DNA from: QHXW01 sp041486185
GTDB taxonomy: Bacteria; Acidobacteriota; Terriglobia; Bryobacterales; Bryobacteraceae
Direction: 5' to 3'
DNA: 8,979 nucleotides
Assembly (NCBI GenBank): GCA_041486185.1
Contig: JBGPKX010000255.1
Location: 1 to 8,979, forward strand
Position 1 is the stretch's first letter. Each line of letters begins with the position of its first letter. The position numbers and the translations under genes are program-made. Below the pieces are notes generated by a model. The model saw only the letters and a list, made by a program, of their open reading frames with translations. It had not been told where the DNA came from and did not search any database. Shown in pieces: positions 5,687 to 8,979 of this stretch.

Positions 5687-8432
5687 ACGCTGGGGGCGGA
5701 TCAAGGAAGTTTTCGACGTGGCTCTGGAGACACCAGAAGTGGAGCGCGGTGTTTATATCGAGTCCGCCTGCGGCGAAGATGCCGAGTTGCGTGGCGAAGT
5801 CGAACGTCTGCTGGCCGAAAGCGAGAAGCCCAGCCTGCCCGGCACCGCGGCCAGCATTTTAGAGCGCGCCGCCGCCGAACTCGCCCCCGGTGACATGCTG
5901 TCGCACTATAGCGTACAGGCCAAGCTCGGAAAGGGGGGAATGGGAGCCGTCTACCGCGCGTACGATACGCGGCTCGACCGGCAGGTTGCGCTGAAGGTGC
6001 TGCCGCCGGAACACTTCGCTGATCCGGATCGCAAGCAGCGGCTCATGCGCGAAGCGCGCGCTGCTTCCGCCTTGAACCACCCGAACATCGTCACGGTGTA
6101 CGAAATCAGTTCCGATCGCGGCGTAGATTTCATTGCGATGGAGTATGTGGAGGGGCACTCGCTTGCCCAGCTGATCCCGTCCGAGGGCCTGCCCGTGAAA
6201 CGCGCGCTGGGATACGCGGTCGAGATCGCGGATGCACTGGCACAGTCACACGCGGCCGGTGTGATCCACCGGGACCTGAAGCCCGCCAACATCATGGTGA
6301 CCGGAGCCGGCCGCGTCAAGCTGCTGGATTTCGGCCTGGCGCGGAGGGTGCGGCTGGCGGGGTCCGAAACGGCCACCCTCACGATGGAAGGCGGGATTGC
6401 GGGCACGCCGGCGTACATGAGCCCGGAACAAGCGTGCGGGAAACCGGTCGACCAACGCACCGATATCTGGGCGTTTGGCTGCACGCTTTATGAGCTGCTG
6501 ACGGGACGGCCGGCATTCCGCGGGGAAACGGCCGCGGAGACTCTTGCAAAAGTCCTCGAGCGCGAACCAAACTGGCAGGCCCTGCCTCCAGCGACACCCG
6601 CCAAAGTCCGAGACCTGCTGCAACGGTGCCTCCAAAAAGATGCTGATCGCCGCTTGCACGACATGGCCGACGCGCGAATCGAAATGGAAAATGCCTTGCC
6701 CGATGGAATAGGCCAACGGGGCTACGAAGCGCGGGACGCGCTGGAAGCCATTCCATCGGGCGATGCCCTCCCAGGCTGGCCCTTCTGGAAGCAGGCGTTT
6801 TCGCGTCGCCGCTGGCTGGCTCTGGCGGCTGCGCTGACGGCCGTGGCCGCTGTGGTGGCGGCGCTGAATATCGGCGCCCTGCGGGGGAGGCTATGGGGCG
6901 GGGCAGCGGCTCCCATCATCAACTCGTTGGCCGTGCTGCCGTTCGTCAGCGCCGGAGGCGCTCCTGATGCCGAATACCTGAGCGCGGGTATTAGCGAGAG
7001 TCTCATCACCGGGCTGTCCCGAGTGCCTCGCCTGAAGGTCAAGTCACGCGATACCGTCTTCCGATACAAGGGTCAAGACAAGGACGTCCAGGTGGTGGGG
7101 CGCGAACTGGGTGTGCGCGCCGTGCTGAAGGGCAGGCTCGTCCAGCGAGGCGATTCGCTCTCGATCAGCGCCGAGCTGGTAGATACCAGCGACGGGACGC
7201 TCCTGTGGCGGGACCAATACGACCGGAAGGTGGCAGGCATCCTGGCAATCGAGCAGGAAATCTCGAAAGAGATCTGCCAGCAGTTACGGTTGAGACTGAC
7301 CGGACAAGAGCAGCAGCGAATGGCCGCCTCGTCCACCCGGAACCCCGAGGCATACCGGGTTTATCTCCAGGGCAGGTACCACTGGAACCGGCGGACGGAA
7401 GAATCCCTGAAGAAGAGCACCGAATACTTTCGTCAGGCGATCGAAAAGGACCCAGGCTACGCGCTGGCCTGGGCCGGCCTGGGCGACTCCTTCCTGATGC
7501 TTGGTGCGTGGAGCTACATGCCGCCCGCGGATGCCTACCCAAAAGCCAGGGCAGCCGCAACTCGCGCGATCCAGATGGAGGAAACGCTTGCCGAACCCCA
7601 CACCACCCTCGCGTATCTGAAAACGCTGTACGAATGGGACTGGGCAGGCGCCGAAAGAGAGTTTCGGCGGGCGATTGAGCTGAACCCGGAGTATGGAACC
7701 GCTCACCACTGGTATGCCTTTTATTTCTTGACTATGGGGTCGCTACCCCAGGCGCTTGCAGAGATACAGCGAGCACGCGAAGTGGAGCCGCTTTCTCCCG
7801 TCATCAATGCGGAGGTGGGATATTTCTATTCCTTCGCCCGGCGATATGACCAGGCACTTCAGGAATCGCGGAAGGCGTTAGAAGTGGATCCCACTTTTCA
7901 ATCGGCACAAATTCTAGGGCGGATTTATGCGCTCCAAGGGAAGCAGACCGAAGCGAGGGCTGAACTCATGCAAGGACTCCAGCGTTCCCAACGAGGATCG
8001 ATCGAACTGGCGTTGGCCGGGTCCGCCTTTGCGTTCCTGGGCCAGAAAGAAGAGGCGCAGAATCTGCTTCACGAGTTGCTTGAGCGTGCTCAGACACGAT
8101 ACGTCATGCCCGCTCTTCCAGCCCTGGTCTACGGGAGCCTGGGAGAGAAGGATCGAGCCTTTGAATACTTCGAAAAAGCTCTTCAGGAGCGATCTCTGGT
8201 TGCCTCGTGGCTGCGCGATCCCCTGCTCGATCCCATCCGGTCCGATCCCAGAATGCTACGTCTTTTTCAGCGCATGGGCCTGCCGGCTCCGGGTGAAAGC
8301 AGCCGGATCATCCACGGTCACTCGCCGAAGCCGCCGGTGGTTGCAGCACAACGAGCTACCATCCGTTCAAGCCCGGCAAGCACGTCGGCTTCATCCACAA
8401 TAACAGCGCGCTGCTCGATCTCAATACGCTGA
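5676..8432 (+). CDS. Membrane Ser/Thr protein kinase with TolB-like and TPR regions; C-terminus replaced
   Basis: The 918-residue protein is a receptor-like kinase paired with the sigma factor just upstream. Residues ~77-340 form a complete kinase domain: P-loop GKGGMG 85-90, catalytic lysine K107 (VALKVL), helix-C E126, HRDLKPAN 198-205, DFG 218-220, and activation segment end GTPAYMSPEQ 243-252. All key residues are present, so it should be active. Residues ~379-402 are the single membrane helix (LALAAALTAVAAVVAALNIG). Residues ~417-515 are a TolB/FlgO-like region (LAVLPF to LLWRDQYDR), and ~553-865 hold about eight TPR-like units, predicted outside the cytoplasm for sensing. In this family the N-terminal kinase may phosphorylate or otherwise control the partner ECF factor. 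The start overlaps the sigma gene's end and a GAGG precedes it. The natural end lies near residue 873 (MGLPAPG). The remaining ~45 residues are low-complexity Ser/Ala/Thr read out of frame from a HAF-protein fragment, so the last part is not native. Confidence 0.9.
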   Translation: MTPERWGRIKEVFDVALETPEVERGVYIESACGEDAELRGEVERLLAESEKPSLPGTAASILERAAAELAPGDMLSHYSVQAKLGKGGMGAVYRAYDTRLDRQVALKVLPPEHFADPDRKQRLMREARAASALNHPNIVTVYEISSDRGVDFIAMEYVEGHSLAQLIPSEGLPVKRALGYAVEIADALAQSHAAGVIHRDLKPANIMVTGAGRVKLLDFGLARRVRLAGSETATLTMEGGIAGTPAYMSPEQACGKPVDQRTDIWAFGCTLYELLTGRPAFRGETAAETLAKVLEREPNWQALPPATPAKVRDLLQRCLQKDADRRLHDMADARIEMENALPDGIGQRGYEARDALEAIPSGDALPGWPFWKQAFSRRRWLALAAALTAVAAVVAALNIGALRGRLWGGAAAPIINSLAVLPFVSAGGAPDAEYLSAGISESLITGLSRVPRLKVKSRDTVFRYKGQDKDVQVVGRELGVRAVLKGRLVQRGDSLSISAELVDTSDGTLLWRDQYDRKVAGILAIEQEISKEICQQLRLRLTGQEQQRMAASSTRNPEAYRVYLQGRYHWNRRTEESLKKSTEYFRQAIEKDPGYALAWAGLGDSFLMLGAWSYMPPADAYPKARAAATRAIQMEETLAEPHTTLAYLKTLYEWDWAGAEREFRRAIELNPEYGTAHHWYAFYFLTMGSLPQALAEIQRAREVEPLSPVINAEVGYFYSFARRYDQALQESRKALEVDPTFQSAQILGRIYALQGKQTEARAELMQGLQRSQRGSIELALAGSAFAFLGQKEEAQNLLHELLERAQTRYVMPALPALVYGSLGEKDRAFEYFEKALQERSLVASWLRDPLLDPIRSDPRMLRLFQRMGLPAPGESSRIIHGHSPKPPVVAAQRATIRSSPASTSASSTITARCSISIR

Positions 8433-8554
8433 TCCCCTCCAACTCCGGCGTCACCATCACGGATGCCATCGGAATCAACGACTCCGGCCAGATCCTCTGC
8501 GATGCCACTAATACCAGCGGTTACGAGCACGCCGTCCTGCTGACTCCGAAATGA
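8339..8554 (+). pseudogene. C-terminal fragment of a HAF-repeat extracellular protein
   Basis: In the frame ending at TGA 8552-8554 the peptide reads KPGKHVGFIHNN, LLDLNTLIPSNSGVTITDAI, GINDSGQILCDATN and YEHAVLLTPK. This is the last repeat unit of the HAF family (TIGR02913-type probable extracellular repeats), with its typical LG-or-N-TL, a-x-x-IND-x-GQI and HA-x-LLTP elements. Only about 65 residues remain, and full proteins have many repeats and a signal peptide. The 5' part is missing and overlaps, in another frame, the tail of the kinase gene. The join probably lies between about 8300 and 8345. No ribosome site or start is associated, so it is a remnant. Confidence 0.68.
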
Positions 8555-8631
8555 CCTGTTAAATGCGTGAATCTCATCCACAGTGATTAACCGCGCAGCG
8601 GGTCAAGGCAGCTTGCGGACCGCGCGGGCAA

Positions 8632-8952
8632 AGCAAAATCCTTGCTACTCTGCCGATCGGCAAGGGTGTTGATGGCGCCGTGTTCAACCCCAATACCATG
8701 GAAGCATTCAGCTCGCAGGGCGATGGCACGCTAACTGTCATTAAAGAAAACAGCCCGAGCAGCTTCGCCGTGGTGCAGAACGTACCAACGATGCGGAGCG
8801 CCAAGACGCTGACATTGGACACCAAGACGAACCAGATTGTGCTGATCGCCGCTGAGTTCACTCCGCCTCCCACGCCGCCACCGGCCGGAGAACGTCGTGG
8901 CCGAGGCCAGATGGTGCCCGATTCTTTTTCAATTCTCGTGGTGGGCAAATAA
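8632..8952 (+). pseudogene. C-terminal fragment of a YVTN-type beta-propeller protein
   Basis: The frame ending at TAA 8950-8952 reads KILATLPIGKGVDGAVFNPN, then FSSQGDGTLTVIKENSPSSF, LTLDTKTNQIVLIAAEF, a Pro-rich linker (TPPPTPPPAGE) and SFSILVVGK. The 'K-x-L-A-T-L-P-I-G-x-G-V-D' and 'G-D-G-T-L-T-V-I' blades are typical of the last blades of secreted YVTN/NHL-like proteins common in Acidobacteria. About 105 residues survive of a usual 330-400. An internal GTG (8680) is the only possible start with a partial reading, but it lies mid-blade and lacks a ribosome site. In frame, upstream codons back to 8587 do not resemble a propeller, which puts a breakpoint near 8630. It lies 77 bases after the HAF fragment. 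Confidence 0.65.
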
Positions 8953-8979
8953 ATAGCTGACATCACACGGCTATCTCTA

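Noticed and set aside
8574..8966. A 130-codon minus-strand frame at the right end.
   Set aside because: It overlaps the recognisable YVTN fragment and has no motif. It is an antisense shadow.
1..8979. CRISPR arrays, tRNA/rRNA genes, phage or defence modules.
   Set aside because: I saw no regularly spaced repeats, no cloverleaf-like or rRNA-like sequence, and no phage or known defence protein motifs on either strand.

Overview
The window looks like soil-type Acidobacteria DNA, most like the Solibacter/Bryobacterales group. I infer this from the gene families, not from a database search. The markers are an ECF sigma factor of the type paired with a Ser/Thr kinase (TIGR02999-like), a kinase-TM-TolB-like-TPR sensor, fragments of HAF-repeat and YVTN beta-propeller proteins, a SelA-like PLP enzyme and a secreted clan-D glycosidase. 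Base composition is GC-rich. The block at about 3130-4590 reads visibly less GC-rich.

Layout, left to right. At 1-225 is the 3' end of a SelA-like gene (+), followed directly by a decayed C-terminal piece of an ISL3-type transposase (-, 231-422). At 558-2561 is an intact, probably secreted GH36/alpha-galactosidase-like enzyme (-). A perfect TATAAT and a 10-bp palindrome lie just upstream of it. At 2636-3043 is a both-ends-truncated fragment of a probable extracellular propeller protein (-). At 3239-4321 is an intact zinc-free MDR dehydrogenase (+). It is followed 52 bases later by an ideal Shine-Dalgarno sequence and the first ~17 codons of a second gene whose body is missing. From 4424 to 5053 is a patchwork of minus-strand debris: a possible ISL3-type N-terminal scrap, part of a kinase-like domain, and the C-terminus of an IS6-type transposase. 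At 5103-5686 is an ECF sigma factor with an apparent single-base deletion. It overlaps the start of a 918-residue receptor-like Ser/Thr kinase (5676-8432). The kinase's last ~45 codons run out of frame into the C-terminal fragment of a HAF-repeat protein (ends 8554). The C-terminal fragment of a YVTN propeller protein follows (to 8952).

How the genes work together. Three genes look whole: the glycosidase, the MDR dehydrogenase and the kinase. The sigma factor and kinase form a translationally coupled pair: the membrane kinase is expected to sense a signal and control the sigma factor. The frameshift may have broken that link, unless it is a sequencing error. The glycosidase probably acts on its own in sugar scavenging.

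I see no new defence, CRISPR, RNA or phage system. The most notable property is density of wreckage: at least seven truncated genes or transposase pieces in 9 kb, several joined almost base to base. That points to repeated IS-mediated deletion, or to assembly chimerism.
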